Assembly: GCF_011745365.1 (NCBI RefSeq)
Contig: NW_024468917.1
Coordinates: 1,984,001 to 2,048,000, forward strand
Direction of reading: 5' to 3'
DNA from: Cryphonectria parasitica EP155
Lineage: Eukaryota > Ascomycota > Sordariomycetes > Diaporthales > Cryphonectriaceae
DNA: 64,000 nt
In this document: in pieces, positions 1 through 10,049 of the stretch
Layout: each line of letters starts with the position of its first letter
Numbering within the stretch: position 1 is the first letter of the stretch
The notes under the pieces: model-generated
What the model was told of the DNA's origin: nothing
Seen by the model: the letters and a program-made list of their open reading frames with translations, nothing else
Database searches by the model: none
Program-made: the position numbers and the translations under genes

Positions 1-608
1 GAACTCATCAGTACGACTCCTCCCGGGGCTCGCTTGGCTTCTCTAGGGCCAACATACATCCCAATAATCTGCCCATCCAACAAGATACGGATGGTAGACC
101 TGCCCTTGTGGATCAACGTGCTGCCCAGGACGGACCACCATAGTCTCAGTGGGCGTGGCGTAGATGAGAGGGGCCTCCCGTGGGTATGCATGAGGGACCC
201 ATAGTGATATAGGAAAGCGGTATGTCGTGCCTCGAAAGAGGACCGGTATCGTCCCCGAAAGACGAAGGAGCAGGGCAGATGAACCGTTGGGAAAGGCTAT
301 CGGAAGGATGGCACGTGTCAGTCTGAAAGTCGCCTTGGGAAACATGGGAGCAGATGGAGAGAAAGAAAGAGCAAGCTCGTACTGTGAACATCTGTCCTCG
401 GAGACAGAGATGGGTACTGGGACAGCGCCTGGGCTACGTCGTTGTACGTGCGATTAACATCGTGGTATTCCTATCGGGCAGAGATGGAGAGGGTCAGCTG
501 TGGAAGTGGCCAAGACAAGAGATGCTCTGACAGAGGAGTTTCCGCCCAAGGACATACACTGGTCAGGACGCTATAGAGCCAGTTGAGGACATGCTGCGGG
601 ACGACCAT
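1..608 (-). CDS. vps23: ESCRT-I subunit VPS23/TSG101, N-terminal UEV domain (partial)
   Basis: Ubiquitin-binding subunit of ESCRT-I, which sorts ubiquitinated membrane cargo at endosomes. Three exons are visible: 608-558 (starts MVVPQHVLNW), 470-383 and 296-58. They are joined through introns 557-471 and 382-297, and all junctions keep frame. A further intron starts GTATGT at 57 and the rest of the gene lies left of the window. The 125 visible residues form a UEV domain, with the family landmarks NRTYNDVAQAL, VLFRGTTYRFPISLWVP and RPGQHVDPQGQVYHPYL. No catalytic Cys is expected in UEV folds and none is seen in the expected place. The Pro-rich linker, coiled coil and steadiness box are outside the window. 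The start is well fixed because the first 17 codons match the conserved VPS23 N-terminus. Confidence 0.93.
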
Positions 609-2153
609 CGTTGTCTTCTTGTTGAAGATCGAGGGGCAGATTGAGTGGCAGCTGTCACCGGGACATGATGGAAGAAAGGTGGTGGGTTGGTTATGAAGTT
701 GCATCATTTGCACGTTCACCCCCCAGCGCAGCCAGCCTTGGCGACGAGGTGGATGCCCCTCAGGTCGCAAGCTCCAGGTCTGGCTAGCGATACGCTTCTC
801 TAGCTTCTCAGTAATGGCTGTCAGGCCCCTGTAGCTTGACTTACATAACATACACAGCGGTTCTAGGGTGTCACAGCGCTAGAAGCGCCCATGCGCGCGC
901 GGGCTGATTAATGGATAGCGGTGCTTTAGTTATCGCTGCTGGGAACCCTGACCTACAGTTGAACGGCGCCTGTCGTCTGGGGAAAGTCTTTCTTGGCGTG
1001 CCTGGCTGCCAAGCAGCTGCCTCAATGGAAATTTTACTGTAGTGCCTTCTCTTCCAAATGCCCGTCAACGTCATGGCTGCCTCTCCTTCGCCTCCCTCGA
1101 TATGTACCATGTATCCGTCTGTATTGGGGTTTTCCTGTCTTCCTCTCTGTCTCTCTCGCTCTCTCCTTTCTTTAGTGGTCAAGATCTTTGATATTGCCAA
1201 GTCAACGAGTTGCCATGGTGTTGTCGTTTTCACAAGATAACTGCTACGAGGCAGTCCCACATTTTGCGTCAAGTCATGAAACTCGACTTGACTGAAGTGT
1301 ACAGCAGGCTCTATAAAACAGCCTACACGGCTCAGAACACTCACTTCTATGCAACCACTAATACCATTGCAGTACCTACTGTAAGTATGTGAAGGCTTGG
1401 TATTTGGGATGGTCGGGCGGCCCCGGAACCGGAGACAAGGAAGATTTGCCTCTTACATGTGCTCCCGAATCAACCGGCGCCCCCCCCCCCCTTGGGTTCC
1501 TCTCCAATTGGATGGGAGACACACTTACACTTTTTGCATAGCATTGCATCACATTGTATTGTGAGGACCACCACTTGGAGACATGGATTGAGTCGGCTTA
1601 GCGATTGACAACCAACACAGCAATTCTGAACAGGATCAGGCCAGAAACAGAATGGCACCACAAGGAGACCAGCCATCCCTCTTTTGCATTCCTTTTTATG
1701 TCGGCCCAAAACCGGCGGCATTGTTGGTTGTTGTGTGGGATGGATTTGTCACATTTTCTCCATTAATAAGAGAAAAACGGCCGAGCGGCAATTCTCGTGT
1801 AACTATAAGTCATGACCCTGTCCCTCTCTCTTCCACTTCCCTCTCGTCCACTTCCCTCTCGTCCTTCTCAACACAACTCACTTATTTCCCACCTCATTTA
1901 CACCTGAGAGTGTACAAATTGAAGACTTTGACGCATGCCAGCAACACAAAAGAGTTTCCGCACGGCTGAGGGGTATATCAGAGCAAATTCTGTATACTCC
2001 TTGCGTCAGGACTTTTATCCCTTCTGCTGAACAACCTCACAACTATAGACCTTTAGACCCTCTCCAGGTCTTTTTCTCTCCTCTTCTTCCTTGCAACGAC
2101 CCGTCAGTCGAAACAATAGAATCTCTCTAGACAATAGATCCGCCAGCCGAGTC
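609..2153. other. Intergenic region between vps23 and the IDO gene
   Basis: Divergent promoter region with no convincing gene. It holds a C12 run at 1480-1491, a TATAAAA-like element at 1311-1317, and a perfect 15-nt pyrimidine direct repeat (two copies, 1833-1862). The tract up to 2150 is CT-rich, as is common before filamentous-fungal start sites. Open frames here lack ATG starts or family resemblance. Confidence 0.6.
1480..1491 (+). repeat. Poly(C) run of 12
   Basis: Uninterrupted C12 in the vps23-IDO intergenic region, one of eight C/G runs of at least 10 in this window, all outside coding sequence. Confidence 0.85.
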
Positions 2154-3719
2154 ATGCTACCTCCCATTCCAGTATTGTCCGACTATGGAATCTCTCCAGC
2201 TCGAGGCTTCCTACCAGGAGGTCTACCGTTGACGAGGCTTCCGGATCCATACTACAACAAGTGGGAGGCCGTCACGGCCAACCTGCAGGCTCTGATCCTC
2301 AGCGGGCGTCTTCGAGGCGTCATTGATCGCCTCCCCGTGCTCTCCACCACCGGTCTGGAACACGACGCGGAATGGCGGAGGGCTTACAGTCTGCTGATCT
2401 TCATGGCGCACGGCTACATCTGGGGTGGTGACAGCCCCAGCGAGCGTCTGCCGCCTGCCATCTCGGTTCCCCTGCTAGCCGTCGCAGAGCACCTCGAGGT
2501 CCCGCCTGTCGCGACCTATGCTGGGCTCTGTCTGTGGAACTTCAAGCCCCTGTTTGTGGATGAGGACATCGACGACCTTGACAACCTCGCCACCCTCAAC
2601 ACTTTCACCGGCTCCTCGGACGAGTCGTGGTTCTACCTCGTCTCTGTCGCCATCGAGGCTCGCGGCGCACCCATCATGCCGCTCATGCTGACGGCCATTG
2701 CTGCTGCGCGCGAGGGCGACACTGCTACTGTCACCCGCTGCCTGCACACCTTTGCTGAGCGTCTGGATGATCTGGGCACTCTCCTCCACCGCATGAACGA
2801 GCACTGCCACCCGACCATCTTCTATGACCGCATCCGACCCTTCTTGGCCGGCAGCAAGAACATGGCTGAGGCGGGTCTCCCCAATGGGGTTCTCTATGAG
2901 GTGAATGACAGCGGCCGCGGCGAGTACCGGCAGTACAGCGGCGGTAGCAATGCGCAGAGCTCCATCATCCAGTTCTTCGACCTGGTGCTGGGCGTCGAGC
3001 ACCGACCGACTGGTCTGAGAACTGCTGCTGCTGCTGATAGCTCTGCCTCAGAGTCCGACAGCAGCCGTGGTAGGGCTCCTGCCCCCCGGCACAACTTCAT
3101 CATGGAGATGCGCAAGTACATGCCGGGCCCACACGCACGCTTCCTCAACGATGTCGCCTCCGTCGCCAACATCCGTGGCTTTGTCGAGCAGCAAGGGCCT
3201 CACGACCAAGGGCTACGCGTCGCCTACGACGCCTGCCTGGCAATGCTGAGCAAGCTGCGCGATCGCCATATCGCCATAGTCACACGCTACATTGTCACGC
3301 CTTCCAAGGCAGAGCGCGCCCGCAGCCGCAGTCGCAGCCCAGAGGCCATCCGCCAGCGCGTGAACCTCGCGACGGCGTCTCGCCAGCCGCAGCAGCAGGC
3401 CCGCACCACCACCCCTCCACAGGTCACCAGTAAGAAAGGACCTCAGGGAATCGCCCTGGACACGTCGGCCAGGAAGGATCTCAAGGGCACGGGCGGCACG
3501 CAGCTCATGTCGTTCCTCAAGCAGGCCAGGGACGAGACCGGCGACCCGGCGGTTTCGGACTGGGCCAGGAGATTCATGAGTCGCCTGCCCCGCAGGGAGG
3601 GACGAGGCGATTTCTTCCTGGGCAAGGAGGAACTGCCTGTCGAGGAGGTCGAGGTAGCTGGGCTGGCGGGCACCTGGACGATGGAGGATGACTTTGGTGG
3701 GATTTGTATCACTGGGTGA
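2154..3719 (+). CDS. bna2: Indoleamine 2,3-dioxygenase (kynurenine pathway)
   Basis: Heme enzyme that opens the indole ring of tryptophan to N-formylkynurenine, the first step of de novo NAD synthesis. Single exon, 521 aa. The first ATG in frame is 2154 (MLPPIPVLSDYG), the usual IDO start. The frame is open further upstream but contains no earlier ATG. Visible landmarks: the substrate-pocket stretch around SWFYLVSVAIEARGA, YSGGSNAQSS, the RKYMPGPH segment, the proximal heme ligand in DRHIAIVTRYI (His372, codon at 3267) and the C-terminal GTGGTQLMSFLKQARDET. It is longer than human IDO1 because of a Ser/Arg/Gln-rich linker at about residues 385-430 and an acidic C-terminal tail. Fungal genomes often carry several IDO paralogues, so equivalence to yeast BNA2 is an inference. 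Confidence 0.95.
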   Translation: MLPPIPVLSDYGISPARGFLPGGLPLTRLPDPYYNKWEAVTANLQALILSGRLRGVIDRLPVLSTTGLEHDAEWRRAYSLLIFMAHGYIWGGDSPSERLPPAISVPLLAVAEHLEVPPVATYAGLCLWNFKPLFVDEDIDDLDNLATLNTFTGSSDESWFYLVSVAIEARGAPIMPLMLTAIAAAREGDTATVTRCLHTFAERLDDLGTLLHRMNEHCHPTIFYDRIRPFLAGSKNMAEAGLPNGVLYEVNDSGRGEYRQYSGGSNAQSSIIQFFDLVLGVEHRPTGLRTAAAADSSASESDSSRGRAPAPRHNFIMEMRKYMPGPHARFLNDVASVANIRGFVEQQGPHDQGLRVAYDACLAMLSKLRDRHIAIVTRYIVTPSKAERARSRSRSPEAIRQRVNLATASRQPQQQARTTTPPQVTSKKGPQGIALDTSARKDLKGTGGTQLMSFLKQARDETGDPAVSDWARRFMSRLPRREGRGDFFLGKEELPVEEVEVAGLAGTWTMEDDFGGICITG

Positions 3720-5141
3720 TCATTCTCATGTGCCATTGGATGCGCGTACACAAATATCAGACCAAGACAGGCAGAAGAAGAAGAAAAGAAGAAACAAGAA
3801 CTGTCGTGCCTGTTCAGTTTAGTGGCACTTGCGCTTTTCTCACGGCGTGTTGTCGTGCACTTGACTTGTAGTCCAGTATGATATTAGAACCTAGCCTCTC
3901 TCAAGTCGGGGTATAGAGTTGGGACTAGTTCCCAAACCAACGCAATCCAGCCATTCAGTCACCTGGGCAGACTCTCGTGCTGTTTGTCAGCCAAATAATC
4001 CCACTCCTGCGAGCGCGCGCTTGCATACATACCCACTCACAATAAGTTTGCTTCCTCTCCCATTCTGTGCACCAAGGTATTATCGAACAATAAGTACCGC
4101 ATCAGGACCAGGGTCGGAAGTCATGGACAATTTATACAATAGACTCGGCTCACACGCCCAAAAACGGGAATGGCCCTCCGCACGCACCGCTCGAAACTCC
4201 GTTACCCCCTGGACTGGCAGCTGTCGTCAAACAAAAGGGTCCACGTGCATTGGGCCAAACGGGGACTTTCGCGAGGCGCTTTGGACCTGCATCTTTCACG
4301 TGTTTATGTGAGAGCTCTCATGTTTTTTATTTATTTAAGTTTCGTTGGTTTTGGTCAGCACCCCACGCAGAAAGGGTTCCGCGGACATAATGTTTGGGCT
4401 CCATTTCCATAAGAGCCAGGGCTGTGGGAATCATGCCAGGTTTATTTGACGTGCTTCAATTGTAACGATGGTCGTTGACGTTCACACCCCATAGTTACTT
4501 GGACATCCGGCCGTCGGCTGGGGTGTGACGGATGTTGCATCAGCAGCAAGTTCTATGAAGACAAGAGTGGTGCCTCGTCATTTTTTTCAACCGTTCTGCG
4601 TGTAAGCAAATTCCTGAACTGTTGGTGTTTTACGACCACAATCGTTGGGTAAGCTACGCCGTGACACATGTCATGAAGGGTCAAAACCGGGGGCCTAGAG
4701 AAAATCTGCCGAAGCGCCATCTCGGAAGATGCCCTGTTTGAATTGACCGTGGATACCGGAGGAGGTCCGGAGGAGGGTGGTAGATTTTGGGTATTATCGA
4801 CGAGGGTACGGTTCCCACTTCTGCAAGTCCGGGTAACCCCCTCCAATACGACGCAGAGCGAGTAAGTTTCCGGAGATGATTGATTCCCTTTTCACTTTGT
4901 AGCATACACGAGAACCAAAGCTTGCACTATGGAGAGAGAGAGAGAGAGGGAGTACCACTCAAGGTCGTTTGTGATGAAATATCGTGGGGTTTCCTGGCCT
5001 CATCAGGTCCAGGTGCTCTCTGTTCCCCCTGCTTAATCTGTAGGAAATTCCTCAGTCTCGTCGCTCCTTCATCGGTAGCAGCAACAGTTCTCTATCTGTA
5101 TACCAGCTAGCCAAGTAAATAGTCTTCCTGTCTTTACAATC
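3720..5141. other. Intergenic region, no gene seen
   Basis: Contains the 3' flank of the IDO gene, a purine tract (AG repeat, 4927-4950) and AT-rich patches. The open frames at 3919-4311 and 4553-4905 are low-complexity or unlike any family I know, and I do not call them. Confidence 0.5.
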
Positions 5142-6611
5142 ATGGCTGCTGCCTCTCTTCTCACCATGGCCTCCTTGGCCGTCATCGGCTCGGCTGCTGC
5201 TGCCGCCACAGCTTCCAGCAACATCACCCTCGGACCCATCCCGCAAAATGACACCGCCTCATCCTCTATAAACACCCTCGCACCGCAGACAGATCTGATG
5301 CTCTCCTATGGCCTGAACAGTACAAAATACGTCAACGTCAGCCTGACGACAACCTCTCCCGGCGTGCTCCTTGAGAGCATCAACAGTATCACAGCGGTGG
5401 AGTGCTCGGTGAACAGCGTGAGCATGGTGTTCAACAGCAGCGAGACCCTGGATGCTGCCCTGGCCGAGTGGAGTGGTTATGATGAGTTGGTGCTAGTGAC
5501 AAATCATATGGGCGATTGTGACACGGAGTTTGAGAGAGGTTTCTTTGTCGCGGCAGAGTGGACGAGTGATTCGAGTGCATTGTCTCTTGTGGCGAGTGCC
5601 GAGAAGACAAATGTCACGAATGTTGCGTGTAAGAATGAACGGCCTTGTTTTCCCTTCTTCTTCTTCTTCTTCTCTTCTTGCTTCTCAGATGCATCTCTCT
5701 GACAAATCCTTCCAGCCTACATGCGCGCCAACTTTACAGGCCTCCCCTCCACCACCAGCACTGTCACATCCACACGACGCCGGAAGCGCGACGTCGTGAT
5801 CGACCCCTCAGACGTAACCATCTCCACGGAATGGGACCTGCCAGCCACCACTCTGTACGAGTACGACCCCTATTTCACAGCCAAGGCCGACAGCGGCGCG
5901 GTGGCGCTATCCGTGATGCTCGGTGGCTACCTGGACTTCGACGTCAGCTCGGCCACCCTCGCCTCGCTGTACGTGGACGTCGAGACGACCACCTCGGTGG
6001 ACCTTGTGCTCGAGCTGGACGTCACCGCCCCCTACGACGGGAACTTCTCGTACGGCGACGGGGTCGAGTACTACCTCGTCAACGTGCCCGGCATCCTGAC
6101 CTTTGGCCCAGAGCTGACCCTGGCTGTGGGCGCCGAGATCAGCGTCGATGCGGCCGTGGACATTGTTCTCGACCTCGGCGCAGAGATCGACAACGGCACC
6201 GTCCACCTCGACTTGGTCGGGAACGGCACGACGGCCGCGGGTTGGACGCCGAGCTACCACGCCAACCTGACCCTCGGCGAGGAGGCCACCGTCGGGGTCA
6301 CCCCGTTCGTGTCTGTGACGGTCGAGCTTGACTTTGAGATCCTGGGCGGGCTGCTGGACCTCAGCGCGGGCCTCACGCCCGAGGTGTCGTTCCCTGTCAC
6401 CGCGACCCTGGACGCCGCGCAGGGTGTCAGCGCCGGCACGGGGACTAACGTGACGGTGGCGCAAGTTGTGGATGGGGCTGGGTGTAGCAATGGCGTCGAG
6501 GTGCTGAGCGATTTCGAGTTTAATCTCGAACTCTTTGTTACCGAGTTTTGGTCCGAGTCGCTGTACAATGTTACGGTGCCGATTGCGGATGAGTGTTATT
6601 CTTGGGCTTGA
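5142..6611 (+). CDS. Secreted DUF7029/DUF7223-like protein with internal polybasic site
   Basis: Two exons, 5142-5628 and 5716-6611, joined through an 87-nt intron (GTAAGA...TTCCAG) with frame kept; 460 aa. An Ala-rich signal peptide occupies about residues 1-21 (MAAASLLTMASLAVIG), so the protein is probably secreted. Residues about 48-162 (from LMLSYGLN to the intron) resemble the fungal DUF7029 domain. The second exon carries a beta-rich region that begins ISTEWDLPATT and resembles DUF7223. Both assignments are from pattern memory. Between the domains lies TSTRRRKRDV (residues 181-189), a good Kex2/furin-type processing site that would separate the two halves. Many NxS/T sequons are present. 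Function is unknown for the family; a cell-wall or extracellular role is only an inference. Confidence 0.8.
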
Positions 6612-6937
6612 TGGTAGGTTGAAAATTACCTATAATGACCGAAGCAAGAAAGATGTACGACATCTAGAAAACTTAGACAGATCATGGTAAATATTTAATA
6701 CATCAAGTAGAAGATTTTCGAATATAAATCGTTTGGGTCTTCCAAAAGTAAGTGACCTCGTGTGAGCTGACCAGAGACTCCACGCCATATGATCTTAAAT
6801 ACTGGTATGGAATTTTTGTAAGAGGTTGATAGAATTCTGTTTGCTATGTTGATGTTATATGTCGTCTCTGAATAAGTAGACTATAGAAAGCAAATATGTC
6901 TGAAGATAAGAAACTTGCGGCGTAGACTCTCTCACCG
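6612..6937. other. AT-rich intergenic spacer
   Basis: About 330 nt of AT-rich DNA between convergent genes (secreted protein, plus; Lys-rich orphan, minus). It should hold both 3' ends. No repeat or RNA gene seen. Confidence 0.5.
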
Positions 6938-7351
6938 TCAAGATTGTCGACTGGGCGCTGGCATAGAGACTTCTGACGCAACAGAATCGAGACTTGGCGA
7001 TTGCGATGGCTCCTTTTCTTTTGCCTTCCCCCTCGCGGATTTCCTCGGTCTCTTCTTGCAGGCGAAATACTCCAGGGCCGCGGCAGTTTTGGTCCGTCCC
7101 GGAACAGGTAAGCACTCTGTTCGTGATGGCTCATGCGCCTTGTTCTTTCCCTTTTCACTTGTCTTGGTTTTCTTCATGCAGGCAAGATACTCAAGAGTGG
7201 TATGGTTATAGGTCGGTATGCTCTTCCGGCTCGAGGGGGAGACAGTACGCTTGCTTTTGGACGGCTTCGTAAGAGCATCCCATAGCAACTCTCCGTCGGC
7301 GAGAGCTCCTGACATTTTTGTCCCAGTTGGCTTCTCTTTTCGTTTCGGCAT
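6938..7351 (-). CDS. Lys-rich orphan protein with two LEY(L/F)AC repeats
   Basis: ATG at 7351, TGA at 6938-6940, 137 aa, no intron needed. I do not recognise a family. The protein is very basic and hydrophilic, with no signal peptide or membrane segment. It holds two similar units 39 residues apart. The first is around TTLEYLACMKK (residues 51-61), followed by KTKTSEKGKNKAHEPS. The second is AALEYFACKKR (90-101 region), followed by a Lys/Arg-rich stretch and KEKEPSQS. The repeat argues for real coding sequence. A related ALEYF motif occurs in the orphan at 10050-10904. An upstream exon in the minus frame at 7174-7626 cannot be excluded, but that frame lacks an ATG start. Confidence 0.5.
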   Translation of the reverse strand: MPKRKEKPTGTKMSGALADGELLWDALTKPSKSKRTVSPSSRKSIPTYNHTTLEYLACMKKTKTSEKGKNKAHEPSRTECLPVPGRTKTAAALEYFACKKRPRKSARGKAKEKEPSQSPSLDSVASEVSMPAPSRQS

Positions 7352-8186
7352 CGCGTGCGGTACAATCGTGTTATGACGGGGGGAGAGCAGGTGTGTGCTT
7401 GGATCTTCTTGTTTGGAATACTTTGATGGTCTTCGGTCTGGGCGTTGGTGTGGAGGATAGGTTCAAAATCAGGCGAACTTGGTGGTAGTGCTGGAAGGTC
7501 CCGAATCCGCCACGTAATTCCATGGAAGCAGTAATTATATTGGGTGACATGAATGTATCCAGCAGTCGCATCTATCCTCGTGACTGTGCTTAAGTAGTTC
7601 TGTCTAAAATTCGTAGTAGGCAACACTACATTGAGCCATTGCTCCTAGCCGCCTCTAGCCTCGAGAGAACACTGAGTAAGAAGTCAAGTAGTGATTGATG
7701 GGAGCTTGCATAGTAAGTGCTTAAGCACCTGCCTAGGGCCCTGCAGACTTGATTTGCAGTCACATCACCTGTTTCTTGTCATTACTAGTGGTCAAAAAGG
7801 TATAAGCAACTATGTTTGAAGCCCGTACTTAACCACCAATAATCTAGAAAACCAGTTCAAGTCATGAGAATTCAGAATGGTCACTAAACATGGGCGTATT
7901 TGACGTGAAACCAAATCTGAAGACGCAAGAGTTTATTGTGGTTTGCAAACTACTTACTTATGTAACGAAGCGCTCAAAATTCTCTCGTTCATCCGCAGCG
8001 TGCAAACGTGAAGCATTCATACGATCAACTTGCAGGAGCCAAAATATCAAGCATGTTTCTGCATCAACAACAACTCAGCATTCCCATCTTATCGACGAAA
8101 ATTCACCGCCAAACAGGAACCTCCCGAGCATGGGTGTAAACATGAACCATGAAAGGTTATCCTGCTAGGTTAGCGGCTCCTCAGTA
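7352..8186. other. AT-rich intergenic region
   Basis: Promoter side of the Lys-rich orphan and 3' side of the His-rich orphan. A 92-codon plus-strand frame with ATG at 7890 has no recognisable features. Nothing else supported. Confidence 0.45.
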
Positions 8187-8819
8187 TCATGCTGAATGGT
8201 GTGAACTGTGATTACCGCCCTGATCCTCACCATGTTGAGATCGGGCAGCCTCTTCGCCCGCCTGTCCTTGCACTGGATGTTCTCCCTCTACGGGCCGGGC
8301 AGCATGTTGTGAGCTCTGGGATGACGCAGAGGTCGTAGCATGAGGAGGATGCTCAGCCTCTTCCCCAGTGTACGACCCGTACTGGGCGCCATCAGCGTAA
8401 TAATAATCAGCGTATTGATCCCAGTCGCCATGTGGTCTAATCGAGCCCCCAGCCATCCAGGTTGTAAACCCGGGCCATCGGCTGGGGCTCATATGAGACT
8501 GGGGTCCGTGAGCTCCATAGACTCTTCCGCCTAAATACTGAACTATGGGAGGGGCTTCGAGAAAATTGCCGTTACAGTCATATTTCTGGGAATATATCCC
8601 CTGTTCCCTCTTGTGACGACGTTCTCGCTCGTTTGAAGTCTCGTGGTGGTGATGGTGATGATGGTGGTGGGAACTAGACGCCTGTTGTCCGGCAGATTGG
8701 CTCCCAGAAGCGTGATGTTCCCCGTGATGGTTCCCAGATGAATGATGCCTAGACCCTTGGTTTCCGGACGAGTGGTGTGACTTCTTGTCGTGGGATGAGT
8801 GATGGTGTTTATGAGGCAT
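8187..8819 (-). CDS. His-rich orphan protein
   Basis: ATG at 8819 (MPHKHHHSSH), 210 aa, single exon. No family recognised. Residues 1-60 contain 22 His, arranged as HHSSG-type repeats (positions 15-19, 25-29) and a run of nine His at 51-59. Then comes a charged stretch (NERERRHKREQ), a central Tyr/Trp/Gly part (DWDQYADYYYADGAQYGSY, 132-150) and a Gln/Ser/Glu/His-rich tail ending HHSA. No signal peptide or membrane helix is visible, so an intracellular protein is likely. Metal binding (Ni, Zn, Cu) or low-complexity phase behaviour would fit the composition but is inference. A TATAAATA box lies upstream on the coding strand (9047-9040). The frame at 8821-9087 on the other strand starts at TTG and is probably promoter DNA. 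Confidence 0.55.
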   Translation of the reverse strand: MPHKHHHSSHDKKSHHSSGNQGSRHHSSGNHHGEHHASGSQSAGQQASSSHHHHHHHHHETSNERERRHKREQGIYSQKYDCNGNFLEAPPIVQYLGGRVYGAHGPQSHMSPSRWPGFTTWMAGGSIRPHGDWDQYADYYYADGAQYGSYTGEEAEHPPHATTSASSQSSQHAARPVEGEHPVQGQAGEEAARSQHGEDQGGNHSSHHSA

Positions 8820-10049
8820 TTTGATCTGCAAAGACGCAAGGCTGGTCTGTGAAAACTGTCAAAGTATCAGGCCACGAAGATGTTTCAATGTTGGTAGCGG
8901 TGAGGAGCAGTACCCGTTGGCTTTGAAAGCATGCAAATTCGATCTTAGCAACTGTGCACAAGCCTTCAGACTGTGCATCCTGATCATGTATGAGCGATGC
9001 CAAGAACACGCTGGTCGAGAAACTGCTCAAGCAGAGATGTATTTATATTCTTTCTTGTATCGCCTCATGGAGTTCCGTGACAAATAAATGACTTCCGTTG
9101 CTCCCCCTTAAGTCTGTATAAACCTCTTGCCTCACTATTCCTTGTGACTATGCCGGGCACCCGAGCCTATTGTGTCAAGAATCCGATTGGAATGTGTGGA
9201 GAATTGTTGATTGATATGCGCAGACCGGCTCAGGAAAGTGATAGGACTTTTAACTGACGTTCATCATCAGGAGGTACATACATTTGGATAGTATGTATTC
9301 AGCAGCAGATGGAGGTGTGCAACATATCACAGTGCGACTTGTACATCATTTACTCTGCTGTGAGGTCAAATCAGGCTCAGGTTACCTGGTCCTGAACAAC
9401 AACGATGCCTTGATCAATGATATTCTATTTCTTATGTGAAACTAGTCCATTTTGCTTGTATGAAGCGCAATTGTCAGTACCTAAAACATGATTATTCACA
9501 CGCAAGCCTCAGTGCCCTCCTCAATTGTTTTCCTCCTGGGGTTCTCATATGAGTTATTCGAAAAAAACAACCAGAAGATTATTAAATGATGTTAAAGGTA
9601 GACTTGTAGACAAATCAGATACATATTCAGTAGTACCTCCTAGTATAATAGCAGGCCAGGAAAGGAAAAAACCCATTTAAAAAGTACTACAAGGTTCAAC
9701 TTCACTTATGAACTTGTATTTTCTACCATGTAAAGTCCTCATTAGTGAAGCTTCTGTATGGACTGTAGTGGAAGTCCATCACATCATGGGGAGGCACTGA
9801 GAGTGAATCATTCATAATCAATAGAAAAGCAGTATTATTTCTTGTGTCTCTACTCAAGTAACGCAATGCATCATCTAACTTCCTTGTCATGTTCCTCTAT
9901 AGGACCAATGAGCAGGGTCAAACAAAATTGAGGTTCTTGATGTTAATGTGCCATATGCAGTCTTTGAGAACAGAACAGGGGAAAATGGTGGCTGTCATCC
10001 CGCAATGGCCTCTTGAGGTGTTTAGTTAAGCGTGATTATTCGACATACC
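8820..10049. other. AT-rich intergenic region between two orphans
   Basis: Contains the promoter of the His-rich gene and the 3' side of the Ser/His-rich orphan. An unusually coding-like AT-rich open frame of about 60 codons runs 9492-9676 on the plus strand with an ATG at 9549 (MSYSKKTTRRLLND), but nothing supports expression. No transposon ends or tRNA found. Confidence 0.45.
9040..9047 (-). promoter_or_regulatory. TATA box of the His-rich orphan
   Basis: TATAAATA on the minus strand, about 220 bp upstream of the ATG at 8819. The same octamer lies at similar distance before two other orphan genes in the window. Confidence 0.5.

Noticed and set aside
871..1344. Minus-strand open frame of 157 codons upstream of vps23
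   Set aside because: Starts at GTG, low-complexity Arg/Glu stretch, no homology recognised; lies in promoter DNA.
2091..2153. Upstream extension of the IDO frame
   Set aside because: Opens with TTG; the ATG at 2154 gives the conserved IDO N-terminus.
9492..9676. AT-rich plus-strand frame of about 60 codons with internal ATG (MSYSKKTTRR)
   Set aside because: Looks somewhat coding-like but is short, has no homology and no clear splice partners.
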